From assembly GCF_039544305.1 (NCBI RefSeq), contig NZ_BAABLK010000028.1:197385-261384 (forward strand): a stretch of DNA of 64,000 nt. Direction: 5' to 3'. This document shows, one piece after another, positions 28,911 through 37,432 of the stretch. Source of the stretch: Paeniglutamicibacter antarcticus_C (GTDB taxonomy: Bacteria; Actinomycetota; Actinomycetes; Actinomycetales; Micrococcaceae). Below the pieces are notes generated by a model that saw only the letters and a list, made by a program, of their open reading frames with translations, searched no databases and was not told where the DNA came from. Positions within the stretch are counted from its first letter, which is position 1. Every line of letters starts with the position of its first letter. The position numbers and the translations under genes were made by a program.

Positions 28911-29555
28911 CTAATAGCCGCGGGAGGATTCCGGCAGCGTTGTCGAGGACTCGAGTGTTGCAATGAACTGATCGCTCGTGGCGGGGGTGGAAAACATCGG
29001 GTAGTTGAAGCGCACCGAGGATTCACCTTCCTCAACGGAGTTTGCGGCAACGGCATCGGTGAGTGTCACGACCTTGAAGCCGCGCTCGTAGGCGGAGCGC
29101 ATTGTCGATTCAACGCCGCGATTGGTCAGGAACCCGGCAAACACCACCTTGTTGATGCCCTTGGAACGCAGGATGAAATCCAGGTTGGTGCTGCCAAAGG
29201 CGTCCAGTCCGCGTTTGCCCTCGATCACGATATCCTTGGGCTCCGGGGCGAAGCGTTCATCGAAGTCTGCGCCCCATTGGCCCTTCACAAAGGCGGTCAC
29301 GTCCACCACGCCCTTAAGGATCCCATAGGGGTGCGAAGAGATCTCGTTCTAGCCTGGAGCGATACTGATGGGGGAGTGGATCACCGTGGCCCCGTGTTCG
29401 CGAGCGGCCTCCAGGACCTTGGTGGCGTTCTCCATCGTGGAGTTTGCCGCCATGGAGCCCTTGACTGCATCGTGCAGGAATCCTCCGGGGAAGTGGAATC
29501 GTTCTGGAACTCGATGAACACCACCGCTGTGGACTCGTTGGTCCTGGGTGGGCAA
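28911..29555 (-). pseudogene. Cysteine hydrolase (isochorismatase-like) pseudogene
   Basis: The sequence follows an isochorismatase-type cysteine hydrolase but carries three lesions. Near 29505, TAVVFIEFQND is in one frame and GGFLHDAVKGSMAAN in another, indicating a frameshift. A TAG at 29349-29351 interrupts SIAPG and NEISSHPYGILKG, where homologues have Tyr. The nucleophile site, normally LTNCCVESTMR, reads LTNRGVESTMR, so the catalytic Cys is gone. The remaining IEGKRGLDAFGSTNLDFILRSKG and FPMFS-like end are well preserved. Decay is probably recent. Confidence 0.85.
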
Positions 29556-29664
29556 CTCCTTAAAGGCAGGCTGCGGGGGTGGACCCGTTGGTGACCCCGC
29601 CGCCCACGTACCTATTGCGCATCCGGCGGCAAGGGAAGAGCCACGCGCAGGGAAGCCGGCAGCC

Positions 29665-30144
29665 CTAGACGTAGATCAGGACGTCCTCGCCGTTGATCTC
29701 GGCCGCGAAACGTTCAAGGGCATCGCGTGCCGGACCGGCCATGGCCTTGCCGTCGGAGGGTTCGAAGGAAGAGCCGTGGCAGGGGCAGTAGAAGTCTTCG
29801 CCCTTGGGTGCCTTGGTGGTCACTGCGCACCCCTGGTGGGTGCAGATGGCGGTGTACGCCAATACCGATTCCTTGGTGGGGCGAAAGAGCAGGAAACCTG
29901 CCTCCTTGCCGGTGTCATCACCCCGGGTGCGCTTGGCCGCCACCGACAGGCGTGCGCCCACGGGCAGCTCCCTGGTGGTTGCAACGATGGTGGCCTCGCC
30001 TTCGGGCTCGGGCGGGGCCGACGGCTCGTTGTTCGGTGCGGCGGAGGACCCGTCGCCGCAGGCGGCCAAGGCCAGGGTGGCACTTGCCGCCACGGTGGTT
30101 CCGACAAAGGCGCGGCGGGTGCAGTCAGGGATAGGCAAACTCAT
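29665..30144 (-). CDS. Rieske [2Fe-2S] lipoprotein (first of a tandem pair)
   Basis: This 159-residue exported protein has an N-terminal Tat-like signal with twin Arg (CTRRAFVGTT) and a lipobox LAAC near residue 29. A Pro/Glu-rich linker and a Rieske domain follow. The cluster ligands are Cys and His in CTHQGC and CPCHGS, with FEPSDGKAMAGPA after them. It should sit on the outer face of the membrane and carry electrons. The ATG at 30144 (MSLPIPD) is chosen over one seven codons upstream. A second Rieske gene lies about 100 bases upstream. The partner oxidoreductase is not seen here. Confidence 0.9.
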   Translation of the reverse strand: MSLPIPDCTRRAFVGTTVAASATLALAACGDGSSAAPNNEPSAPPEPEGEATIVATTRELPVGARLSVAAKRTRGDDTGKEAGFLLFRPTKESVLAYTAICTHQGCAVTTKAPKGEDFYCPCHGSSFEPSDGKAMAGPARDALERFAAEINGEDVLIYV

Positions 30145-30241
30145 GAAACCAATCATTCCATGCACGGGCGCAACCGCCCGGCAGCAGTGGGTGCGACGTC
30201 ACTTACAGCGCTCCACGGATGCCGGCCGTCCCGGGGAATGC

Positions 30242-30673
30242 CTAGAGGAAGAGCGTGATCTCCTTGCCGTGGACCTGCGTTGCATAGCGCTCCAAGGACT
30301 TCGGGGCCGGCCCCTGGGTTACCGACCCGTCAAGCTTGGAGTACTCCGATCCGTGGCAGGGGCACTTGAACGTGGTCCCGCTTCCGGTGCCGACCTTGCA
30401 CCCCTGGTGCGTACACACCGAAGTGTAAGCAAGCACGGTGGACTCGTCCGGTCGGTAAAGCAGGTAATTGTGGCCGTTGACGCTCACCGAAGCGCTGCCC
30501 TTGACCGGAAGCTTGTCCAGTTCCAGTGCGTCGAAGGCCTTGCCTGTCGGCTCGGGGACTTTCTGGCCATCCTTGCCGGATCCGCACGAAACCAAAGTCA
30601 CTGAGACCCCGGCCATTAAGGAGGCCTCAAGAACCGTTCTGCGCGAGGGCGAGAGTTCGATGTGATGTCTCAT
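30242..30673 (-). CDS. Rieske [2Fe-2S] lipoprotein (second of a tandem pair)
   Basis: This 143-residue paralogue of the downstream protein has a twin-Arg signal (SPSRRTVLEASLMAGV) ending in the lipobox VSCG, then a Rieske domain. The cluster motifs are CTHQGC and CPCHGS, followed by EYSKLDGSVTQGPAP. The ATG at 30673 is chosen, though an upstream in-frame start is possible. The two paralogues differ in linker and surface charge, so they may serve different partners or conditions. It ends about 100 bases before the next Rieske start, consistent with a two-gene unit. Confidence 0.9.
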   Translation of the reverse strand: MRHHIELSPSRRTVLEASLMAGVSVTLVSCGSGKDGQKVPEPTGKAFDALELDKLPVKGSASVSVNGHNYLLYRPDESTVLAYTSVCTHQGCKVGTGSGTTFKCPCHGSEYSKLDGSVTQGPAPKSLERYATQVHGKEITLFL

Positions 30674-30788
30674 ATCCACAGTGTCGCGCACTTCGCTGCC
30701 AAGGTCGATGGGAGGGCTGCCGGGCAAGGTGAAGGCCGGGTGATCACCGAAGCCATCACCCGGCCTTCACGGATCGGTGAAACCGCGA

Positions 30789-32918
30789 TCAGTGCTGGTG
30801 GAACTTCTTGCCGTTGACCCTCTCGGAGGCCCCGACCTGGTCGAGGTACGGGGTGATGCCGCCCAGGTGCATTGGCCAGCCGGCACCCATGATCATGCAC
30901 AGGTCGATATCCTCGGGACCCGCAACCACACCCTCGGCGAGCATCAACCCGATTTCCTGGGCCAACGCATCTTGGGTGCGCACGAGCAGTTCCTGCCCCG
31001 TGCTCGGGTTGTTCCCGAACTCCAGCAGCTCCAAGGTGGAGGCAGGGATCTTTTGGCCGCCGTCGGGGGTGGGTGCCCACAAAGACTTGATGCCGTGCTC
31101 GATCAGCACCTGCTGGTTCTTCGAGACGTGGAAGCGCTCGCCGAATGCTCCGTGCAGCGACTCGGAGACGTGGTTGGCCACGGGGATGCCGACCATGGCC
31201 AGCAGCGTGAACGGGCTCATGGGAAGACCCATGGGCCGCAGCGCGCCGTCCGCGACCGAAGCATCTGTGCCTTCGTCGAAGGCGTTGGCGATCTCGCCCA
31301 TCAAACGCAGCAGGATCCTGTTGACCACGAATGCGGCCTCGTCCTTGACCAGTACGCTGGTCTTGCGCAGCGCCTTGCCCAGGGCAAAAGCGGTGGCCAA
31401 GGTGACGTCGTCGGACTTCTCTGCCCGCGCGATCTCCAGCAACGGCATCTGCGCCACGGGGTTGAAGAAGTGGAAGCCAACAAGGCGCTCGGGGTGCGCC
31501 AGGTCCCGGCCCATCTCGGTGACCGAGAGCGAGGAGGTGTTGGTGGCAAGGATGCACTCGGTGGAGACCACGGCCTCCACCTCGGCAAAGACCTGCTTCT
31601 TGACGGCAAGTTCCTCAAAGACCGCCTCGATGACGAAGTCGGCATCGGCGAAGGCCTCCTTGGACACCGAGCCGGTGACCAGCGCCTTGGTTCGGTTTGC
31701 GGCGTCGGAGGAAATGCGTCCCTTGGCCAGCTGCTTATCGACCTCTGAGTGGATGTGGGCCAGCCCATTTTCCACGCGTGCGGCGTCGATGTCCGTGATG
31801 ACCACCGGGACCTTGATGTTCTTGGCGAAAAGCAGCGCCAGCTGTCCGGCCATGAGACCTGCACCGACAACGCCGACCTTGGTGACCGGACGGGCCAGCT
31901 TCTTGTCCGGGGCGCCGGCGGGACGCTTGGAGCGCTTCTGCACCAGGTCCAGGAATGCGTAGACGGTGTTGTGGAAGGCGTTGGTCTGCATCAGTTCGGT
32001 CAGTGCCGCGATTTCCAGCACCGCCGATTCCTTTTGCGTGATCGAGGCTCCGGCCTCGAAGACCTCAAGCACCTTGGCCGGTGCCGGTGCGGCGTTGGAG
32101 ATCTTGGCTTCCACGAACGCGCGGGCCTTGTTTGCCGCGGCGCTCCAGCGTGCTGCCACCTCCGGGTTGCCCACGGGCTCGGCGGCGTTGGGCCGCGGCA
32201 CCTCGGCGCCGCCCAGGATGCGATCGGCCCAGAGCAGGGACTGCTCGAGGAAATCTGCGGGCTCGAAGATGGTGTCGGCAATGCCGAGCTTTGCGGCGGT
32301 GACACCGTTGATCGAGCGGTTGTTGTTCAGTGGGTTTTCGATCATCACCGTCATGGCGGCCTCGGGGCCGATCAGGCGCGGGAGCCGGTAGACCCCGCCC
32401 CAACCGGGTACCAGCCCGATGAAGGCCTCGGGCAGGCCGATGCCGTTGGCGCCGGTGGAAACGGTGCGGTAGGTGCACGCCAGCGCGATCTCCAGGCCGC
32501 CACCGAGGGCAACACCGTTGATGAACGCAAAGCTCGGTACGCCGAGATCTGCCAGCATGTCGTAGCAGGCGTGTCCCAGGGTGGCCATGGCCGCACCGTT
32601 TTCAGCCGAGGCAAGGGACTTGACGCCGTTGAGGTCAGCGCCGGCCACCAGGAAATGCGGCTTTCCGGTGAGGGCCAGGCCCTGGATCTCGCCGTTGGCG
32701 GCACGCTGCTTTTGCTCTGTGAGCACGGCGTGGAGTTCCAGCAGGGTGTTGGGGCCCAGCGTGGTGGGCTTGGTGTGGTCAAACCCGTTGTCAAGGGTCA
32801 GTAGCGCGATCTTCTTCCCGCTGGGCAACACGGTGTCCTTGATCAGCGAGTGGGTGATGATCTCGTTGGGGACCAACGCTGCGAGGGAAGCGAAATGTTC
32901 AATGGTGCTCTGGTTCAT
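30789..32918 (-). CDS. Fatty acid oxidation complex alpha-type protein (enoyl-CoA hydratase / 3-hydroxyacyl-CoA dehydrogenase)
   Basis: This 709-residue bifunctional enzyme combines two steps of beta-oxidation. The N-terminal half is a crotonase domain (VAGADLNGVKSLA, then FINGVALGGGLEIALAC with the oxyanion hole, and GLPEAFIGLVPGWGG). The second half is a hydroxyacyl-CoA dehydrogenase with an NAD loop VGVVGAGLMAGQLA and catalytic residues in GFHFFNPVAQMPLLE. The ATG at 32918 sits four bases after the thiolase stop, so it is the second gene of a thiolase-fadB operon. The usual symbol fadB or fadJ is avoided because the actinobacterial paralogues are many. Confidence 0.93.
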   Translation of the reverse strand: MNQSTIEHFASLAALVPNEIITHSLIKDTVLPSGKKIALLTLDNGFDHTKPTTLGPNTLLELHAVLTEQKQRAANGEIQGLALTGKPHFLVAGADLNGVKSLASAENGAAMATLGHACYDMLADLGVPSFAFINGVALGGGLEIALACTYRTVSTGANGIGLPEAFIGLVPGWGGVYRLPRLIGPEAAMTVMIENPLNNNRSINGVTAAKLGIADTIFEPADFLEQSLLWADRILGGAEVPRPNAAEPVGNPEVAARWSAAANKARAFVEAKISNAAPAPAKVLEVFEAGASITQKESAVLEIAALTELMQTNAFHNTVYAFLDLVQKRSKRPAGAPDKKLARPVTKVGVVGAGLMAGQLALLFAKNIKVPVVITDIDAARVENGLAHIHSEVDKQLAKGRISSDAANRTKALVTGSVSKEAFADADFVIEAVFEELAVKKQVFAEVEAVVSTECILATNTSSLSVTEMGRDLAHPERLVGFHFFNPVAQMPLLEIARAEKSDDVTLATAFALGKALRKTSVLVKDEAAFVVNRILLRLMGEIANAFDEGTDASVADGALRPMGLPMSPFTLLAMVGIPVANHVSESLHGAFGERFHVSKNQQVLIEHGIKSLWAPTPDGGQKIPASTLELLEFGNNPSTGQELLVRTQDALAQEIGLMLAEGVVAGPEDIDLCMIMGAGWPMHLGGITPYLDQVGASERVNGKKFHQH

Positions 32919-32922
32919 GGCC

Positions 32923-34161
32923 TTAGGCATCCTTTCCGAAGTCTGCATGGTGCGGGTTTTCCCAGATGACGGTGCCGCCCATGCCCAGACCGATGCACAT
33001 GGTGGTCAGGCCGTAGCGGACGCTGGGATCCTGCTCGAACTGGCGGGCCAGCTGGGTCATCAGGCGTACGCCCGAGGACGCCAGTGGGTGGCCCACGGCG
33101 ATGGCGCCGCCGTAGCGGTTCACCCGCTCGTCGGTGTCCTTGATGCCGTAGTGGTCAAGGAAGGAGAGCACTTGGACGGCGAATGCCTCGTTGATCTCGA
33201 ACAGCCCGACGTCTTCGATGCCAAGTCCGGCCTGGGCCAGTGCTTTCTCGGTGGCCGGGACCGGTCCGATGCCCATGACCGAGGGGTCGACCCCGGCGAA
33301 GGCGTAGGAGACCAGGCGCATCTTCACGTTCAGCCCAAGTTCCACCGCGGCCTCGGCGCTGGCCAGCACCGCTGCGGTCGCCCCGTCGTTCAGCCCGGCG
33401 GCGTTGCCTGCGGTGACCCGGCCGTGGGCGCGGAAGGGGGTGCGCAGCTCCGCCAAGGATTCCACGGTGGTGCCCGGACGCGGTGGTTCGTCGACGGTGT
33501 TCAGTGCGAAGCCCTCGCCGGGCCGGCGTGCCGCCACCGGAACGAGGTCCGGCTGGATGTCCCCGGAAGCGTATGCCGCTGCGAGCTTGGCCTGAGAGGC
33601 AGCCGCGTAGGCATCGGTGCGGTCCTTGGTGATCTCGGGGAAGCGGTCGTGGAGGTTTTCGGCGGTGTTTCCCATATTCAGTGCCGCGGGATCCACCAGG
33701 CGTTCGGACATGAAGCGCGGGTTCGGGTCGGCGCCTTCGCTCATCGGGTGGTTGCCCATGTGTTCGACACCGCCGGCGATGACCACGTCATAGGCACCAA
33801 AGGCGATGGACCCGGCAGTGGTTGTCACCGCCGTCATGGCTCCGGCGCACATCCTGTCGATGGCGAAGCCGGGGACCGACTGGGGCAGGCCGGCCAGCAG
33901 GGCGGCGGTGCGTCCGATGGTCAGGCCCTGGTCGCCGGTCTGTGTGGTGGCGGCGATGGCCACCTCGTCGACCCGTTCGGCAGGCAGCGACGGATTGCGG
34001 CGCATCAGATCGCGGATGCACTTCACGACGAGGTCGTCGGCGCGCGTGCCGTGGTAGATGCCCTTGTCTCCGGCCTTGCCGAAGGGGGTGCGGACACCGT
34101 CGACGAAGACGACGTCGCGGACCTTGCGCGCATTGCGCGTGTTCACTGGCTGGGGGCTCAC
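32923..34161 (-). CDS. Acetyl-CoA C-acyltransferase (thiolase)
   Basis: This 412-residue thiolase cleaves 3-ketoacyl-CoA in the last step of beta-oxidation. The active-site Cys is in RMCAGAMTAV and the second Cys in TMCIGLGMGG. The conserved His residues are in NEAFAVQV and GHPLASSG. The start is a GTG at 34161 with AAGGAG five bases before. Its stop lies four bases from the start of the hydratase/dehydrogenase gene, so the two subunits of the fatty acid oxidation complex are made together. Confidence 0.95.
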   Translation of the reverse strand: MSPQPVNTRNARKVRDVVFVDGVRTPFGKAGDKGIYHGTRADDLVVKCIRDLMRRNPSLPAERVDEVAIAATTQTGDQGLTIGRTAALLAGLPQSVPGFAIDRMCAGAMTAVTTTAGSIAFGAYDVVIAGGVEHMGNHPMSEGADPNPRFMSERLVDPAALNMGNTAENLHDRFPEITKDRTDAYAAASQAKLAAAYASGDIQPDLVPVAARRPGEGFALNTVDEPPRPGTTVESLAELRTPFRAHGRVTAGNAAGLNDGATAAVLASAEAAVELGLNVKMRLVSYAFAGVDPSVMGIGPVPATEKALAQAGLGIEDVGLFEINEAFAVQVLSFLDHYGIKDTDERVNRYGGAIAVGHPLASSGVRLMTQLARQFEQDPSVRYGLTTMCIGLGMGGTVIWENPHHADFGKDA

Positions 34162-34275
34162 CGGTACTCCTTGTGATCGGGATGGGGATGTGATCCAACC
34201 CATACGCTACTGGTGAGTAACTTATAGTGCAAGCGGAGCCACGCCCGGTGACCGGAATTCCTGCCCGTGGCGCGG

Positions 34276-35592
34276 TTAACGCTCGGCCAGTTCCTCCGGG
34301 TCAAGCAGTGCCACGGTGAGCAACGGACCCACCAACTCGACCTGCCACCGGCGGGCACCGAGTGAGCGCAACGTTTCGGAGACGGTGTCGAGGTCGATCT
34401 CCTCCGGCGGGCTCCAGCACAGCCGGCGCAGGGTGTCCGGGGTCAGCAGGTTTTCCGTGGGGATGTTCAACGACTCTGCGACACGGGCAACCCGTGCCCG
34501 TGCAGTGGCCAGGCGGGCGGCTGCCACCGGGTCCTTGTCGGCCCAGACCTTGGGCGGGGGAGGGGAGTTCGAGGGCACCTGGTTCGGCGGCAGGTCCTCG
34601 GTTGCGGCGGCGTCCTGGAGCGCGCGAAGCCACTTTGGGGCATCCTTTGCTGCCGAGCGGCCATGGAAACCTGGTGTCTTCAGCAGGGCTGGAACGCTCT
34701 TGGGCATGGCCTTGGCCGCGACAACCAGCGAGGAGTCAGGGATGAGCCGGCCCGGTGCCACGTCGCGGGTCTGGGCCAGGGACTCGCGGGTTTCCCATAG
34801 AGCGCGCACTGCGGCGAGGGTCCGGCGGTCACGGATCTGGTGCAGGCCAGAGGTACGGCGCCAGGGATCAACGCGCGGCAGTGCAGGAGGCGCGGTTCGC
34901 ACGGCCTCGAATTCCTGCTCGGCGTACTCTAGCTTGCCGTCGGCTTCGAGCAGATTGATCAGTTCGATGCGCAGCTCATCGAGTACCTCGACGTCGAGCG
35001 CGGCGTAGCGCAGCCACGGCTCGGGCAGCGGGCGGGTGGACCAGTCAGCGGCCGAATGCTCCTTGGCAAGACGCAGCCCCAACAGCGACTCCACGGCCGG
35101 GCCCAGCCCAACGCGCGGCAACCCGGCAATACGGGCAGCAAGCTCGGTGTCGAAGAGCCGGGCGGGGGACATGCCAAGCTCGCGCAGGCAGGGAAGATCC
35201 TGGGAGGCGGCGTGCAGGATCCAGATCTCCTCACCGATGGCCTCCTGGATCTCGTCCAGGTTGGTGAAGGGGACCGGGTCGATCAGCCAACTGCCGGCCC
35301 CGGCACGGCGAAGCTGGATCAGGAAGGCACGTTGGCCATAGCGGAAACCCGATGCCCGTTCTGCGTCCACGGCCACGGGGCCGTTTCCGGCGGCAATGGC
35401 CCGTGCTGCGCGTTGCAAGCCCGGGACGGTTGTGATGACCTCGGGAACCCCGTCCCGCGGGGTGTCCAGCAGGATCGGTTCCGGTTGCTCCTGTTGCGGC
35501 TCAGCGGTCGGTGCCGGGTCCGTTTCCGGTGCGGCCGACGCGTGTTCGGCAGGGTTGCTGGTGGGCTTCGGTGCGTGTTCAATACGGGTCAT
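34276..35592 (-). CDS. RNase D-like 3'-5' exonuclease with HRDC domain
   Basis: This 438-residue protein (Rv2681 type) has a Pro/Glu-rich N-terminus of about 60 residues and a DEDD exonuclease domain. VAVDAERASGFRYGQRAF carries the D-x-E, HAASQDLPCL the second acidic position, and YAALDVEVL the Y-x3-D. An HRDC helical domain follows (RTLAAVRALWETRESLAQ, then PGRLIPDSSLVVAAK). It probably trims structured RNA, such as tRNA or rRNA precursors. It normally neighbours DUF3000, but here 3.7 kb of other DNA lies between them. Confidence 0.92.
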   Translation of the reverse strand: MTRIEHAPKPTSNPAEHASAAPETDPAPTAEPQQEQPEPILLDTPRDGVPEVITTVPGLQRAARAIAAGNGPVAVDAERASGFRYGQRAFLIQLRRAGAGSWLIDPVPFTNLDEIQEAIGEEIWILHAASQDLPCLRELGMSPARLFDTELAARIAGLPRVGLGPAVESLLGLRLAKEHSAADWSTRPLPEPWLRYAALDVEVLDELRIELINLLEADGKLEYAEQEFEAVRTAPPALPRVDPWRRTSGLHQIRDRRTLAAVRALWETRESLAQTRDVAPGRLIPDSSLVVAAKAMPKSVPALLKTPGFHGRSAAKDAPKWLRALQDAAATEDLPPNQVPSNSPPPPKVWADKDPVAAARLATARARVARVAESLNIPTENLLTPDTLRRLCWSPPEEIDLDTVSETLRSLGARRWQVELVGPLLTVALLDPEELAER

Positions 35593-36215
35593 GATGTACC
35601 GATTCTAATACCTGTCACCTGGACAGCGGGCGGCGCTCCGGTGCCCGGGCGTGGTTACGGGAAGGGCAGCCGGCGGAAAAGCAAAAAATCCGTTGTTGCC
35701 GCCGTGTTCAGATACAGCGGCTTCAGGAGTTGCGCAGGGACCAGGAACGACCACGTCGCAGGGACTTGGCAAGCCTGTCGACCGCGTGAGCGGATTCGGC
35801 TGTTCGAACATCGGAAAGGACCCCATCCCACGGTATAAGGTGAGAGTTTTTGCAGCGGACCCATGAAGGCCGCGAGTATCGGTGATGACGGGGAACTGCT
35901 CCTCAAGCCAATCGGCAGCATGGCTTCGCTGAGCGTCATTCTCGGAAAGGGCAACGGCACGGCCTTCAGAGATTGCGGAAAGGATTTAATGACGGATAAA
36001 TCCCATGGTCCATCGCTCGCTCGCCATGGACCGTTCCTACGGACTACGCGGAGCCACCATGCGTCCGGGCATGGATTACCCCATGCATTGCGACGTACAA
36101 ACAATTGCGTGCCGAGAAGTCGTGGTCGCAGCATTCATCGTGTTTTCCGGGGTGCGGTTCAGCACCGGGAATGTAGGGTGGCCACATGGCCCCGTCACTG
36201 ACTGGTAGGCAACGT
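35593..36215. other. Intergenic region, left flank of the SelO insertion
   Basis: These 620 bases hold no gene I can support. Frames on both strands have atypical composition and no recognised motif. At 36007-36032 GGTCCAT and ATGGACC form an imperfect palindrome around CGCTCGCTCGCC. The region may be leftover DNA from an insertion event. Confidence 0.4.
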
Positions 36216-36921
36216 ATGGCGCTATATGACACCGCAAACACGTGGGCGATGGATGACGAGTTCTTCCTGGGGTTTATCAACGAACGCCCTGCCAGCCGTG
36301 TACTTGGCTTGGGATGCGGTACGGGTCGGTCGACGCTGGCGGTCGCGGCTGCCGGCCATTGCGTTGTCGGCATCGATCCAGATTCCGAGGCACTTGCCGC
36401 TGCCCGAGGCAAACCCGAAGCAGGGAACGTGGACTGGGTTTCCGGAACCTCCGCGCAGATCCCTGAAGGGGAACTTTTCGACGTAGCAATCACGACCTCC
36501 CACGTGGCCCAGGCACTCAGCGATGATGTTGCCTGGGCGCGGACCCTTGGAGATCTCCACCGGACGCTCCTGCCCGGGGGGCGGTTGGTGGTCGACTCTC
36601 GAGATCCGGTGGCCCGGGCATGGGAGCGTTGGACTCCGGTCAATACACTCGGCACATGTACCCTGCTTGACGGTATTACGCTCGAGACCTGGATCGAATG
36701 CACTGAGCTGGAAGACGGATGCATAACGATGACCGGGCACCGCAGGCTTCGGAGGAATATCGAGGAAACCTACACCTCGGTCCTTGCCTTCCGAAGCGAG
36801 GCGCAGCTGCGTGAGGACATCGCAACAGCGGGGGTTCAGCATTGAACGAGTGAACGGCGGATGGAATGGAGAAGCCGTGGGCAGCCAACAGGGCGAGCTA
36901 ATAGTCATCGCCGGGAAATGA
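36216..36921 (+). pseudogene. Class I SAM-dependent methyltransferase with C-terminal frameshift
   Basis: The frame from the ATG at 36216 encodes a Rossmann methyltransferase (MALYDTANTWAMDDEFF, SAM loop VLGLGCGTGRSTLA, acidic strand VVGIDPDS, TSHVAQALSDD and LLPGGRLVVDSRDP). It ends abruptly at TGA 36843 after ATAGVQH. In the adjacent frame the next codons read IERVNGGWNGEAVG and LIVIAGK up to TGA 36919-36921, the usual C-terminus of this family. A single-base change near 36835 has therefore split the last ~25 residues. The product would lack the final strands. An upstream ATG at 36186 is also possible. This family methylates small molecules; its target is unknown. Confidence 0.7.
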
Positions 36922-37122
36922 AAAAGCAAGTCTGCCACACCGGAGTGTTGCCCCGACTGTCCAGCCAAAGGTTCCATTTTGGGACGCCACCGCTGTGGGG
37001 TAGCGGCTGATCTCGGTTGGTCACTCGAACGGTGCTGACTAAACACTCAGGCTTGGAGCGTCTCAACGAATCGGGCGACCAACAGGCCTATTTGTATCAA
37101 ATTACGATTGAAGGGAGATCAA
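36922..37122. other. Non-coding stretch between methyltransferase and small membrane ORF
   Basis: No gene is recognised here. Base composition becomes visibly AT-richer near the right end. Confidence 0.4.
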
Positions 37123-37302
37123 ATGGTCGCTAATCTGGCAGTGAGTTTAATCGGCATAGTAATCGCGATTGGAACGTTGGCAATATTCCTAGGAGCAATT
37201 CTAAGTGTCGCCAAAGCAACTTGCCGCATAACCACAAACTTGTATGGTAGGAGCTATCTTCCTGCTTCCAATCGCCGCGCCCCTATATCGGATATTGGTT
37301 GA
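37123..37302 (+). CDS. Small membrane protein in AT-richer DNA, possibly frameshifted
   Basis: This 59-codon frame starts at ATG 37123 with AAGGGAG five bases before it. It encodes one strong hydrophobic helix (LAVSLIGIVIAIGTLAIFLGAI) and a short polar tail. The surrounding DNA is clearly AT-richer than the rest of the window. A second frame from 37244 reads VGAIFLLPIAAPLYRILVERIT, another hydrophobic helix, so the original protein may have had two helices and lost its frame. No family is recognised. Confidence 0.4.
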   Translation: MVANLAVSLIGIVIAIGTLAIFLGAILSVAKATCRITTNLYGRSYLPASNRRAPISDIG

Positions 37303-37432
37303 AAGAATTACGACACGGGATTCCAGGTTCGCCTCGTTTGTGTTTCCGGAACCGGTCACTCTCGGCGCAGTGGCAGTTGATTGGTTCCGGTTTCCCGGCC
37401 GTCGGAACTGTGCCGAAGGTACCCTATAAGGC

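Noticed and set aside
36007..36032. Palindrome GGTCCAT...ATGGACC
   Set aside because: It is imperfect, isolated, without a T-run or promoter next to it; probably chance.
35863..36201. Plus-strand ORF of 112 codons before the methyltransferase
   Set aside because: It has low-complexity His/Arg-rich composition, no ribosome site and no recognisable domain.
36835..36845. Programmed frameshift in the methyltransferase
   Set aside because: No slippery heptamer or downstream structure is evident; a mutation or sequencing error is simpler.
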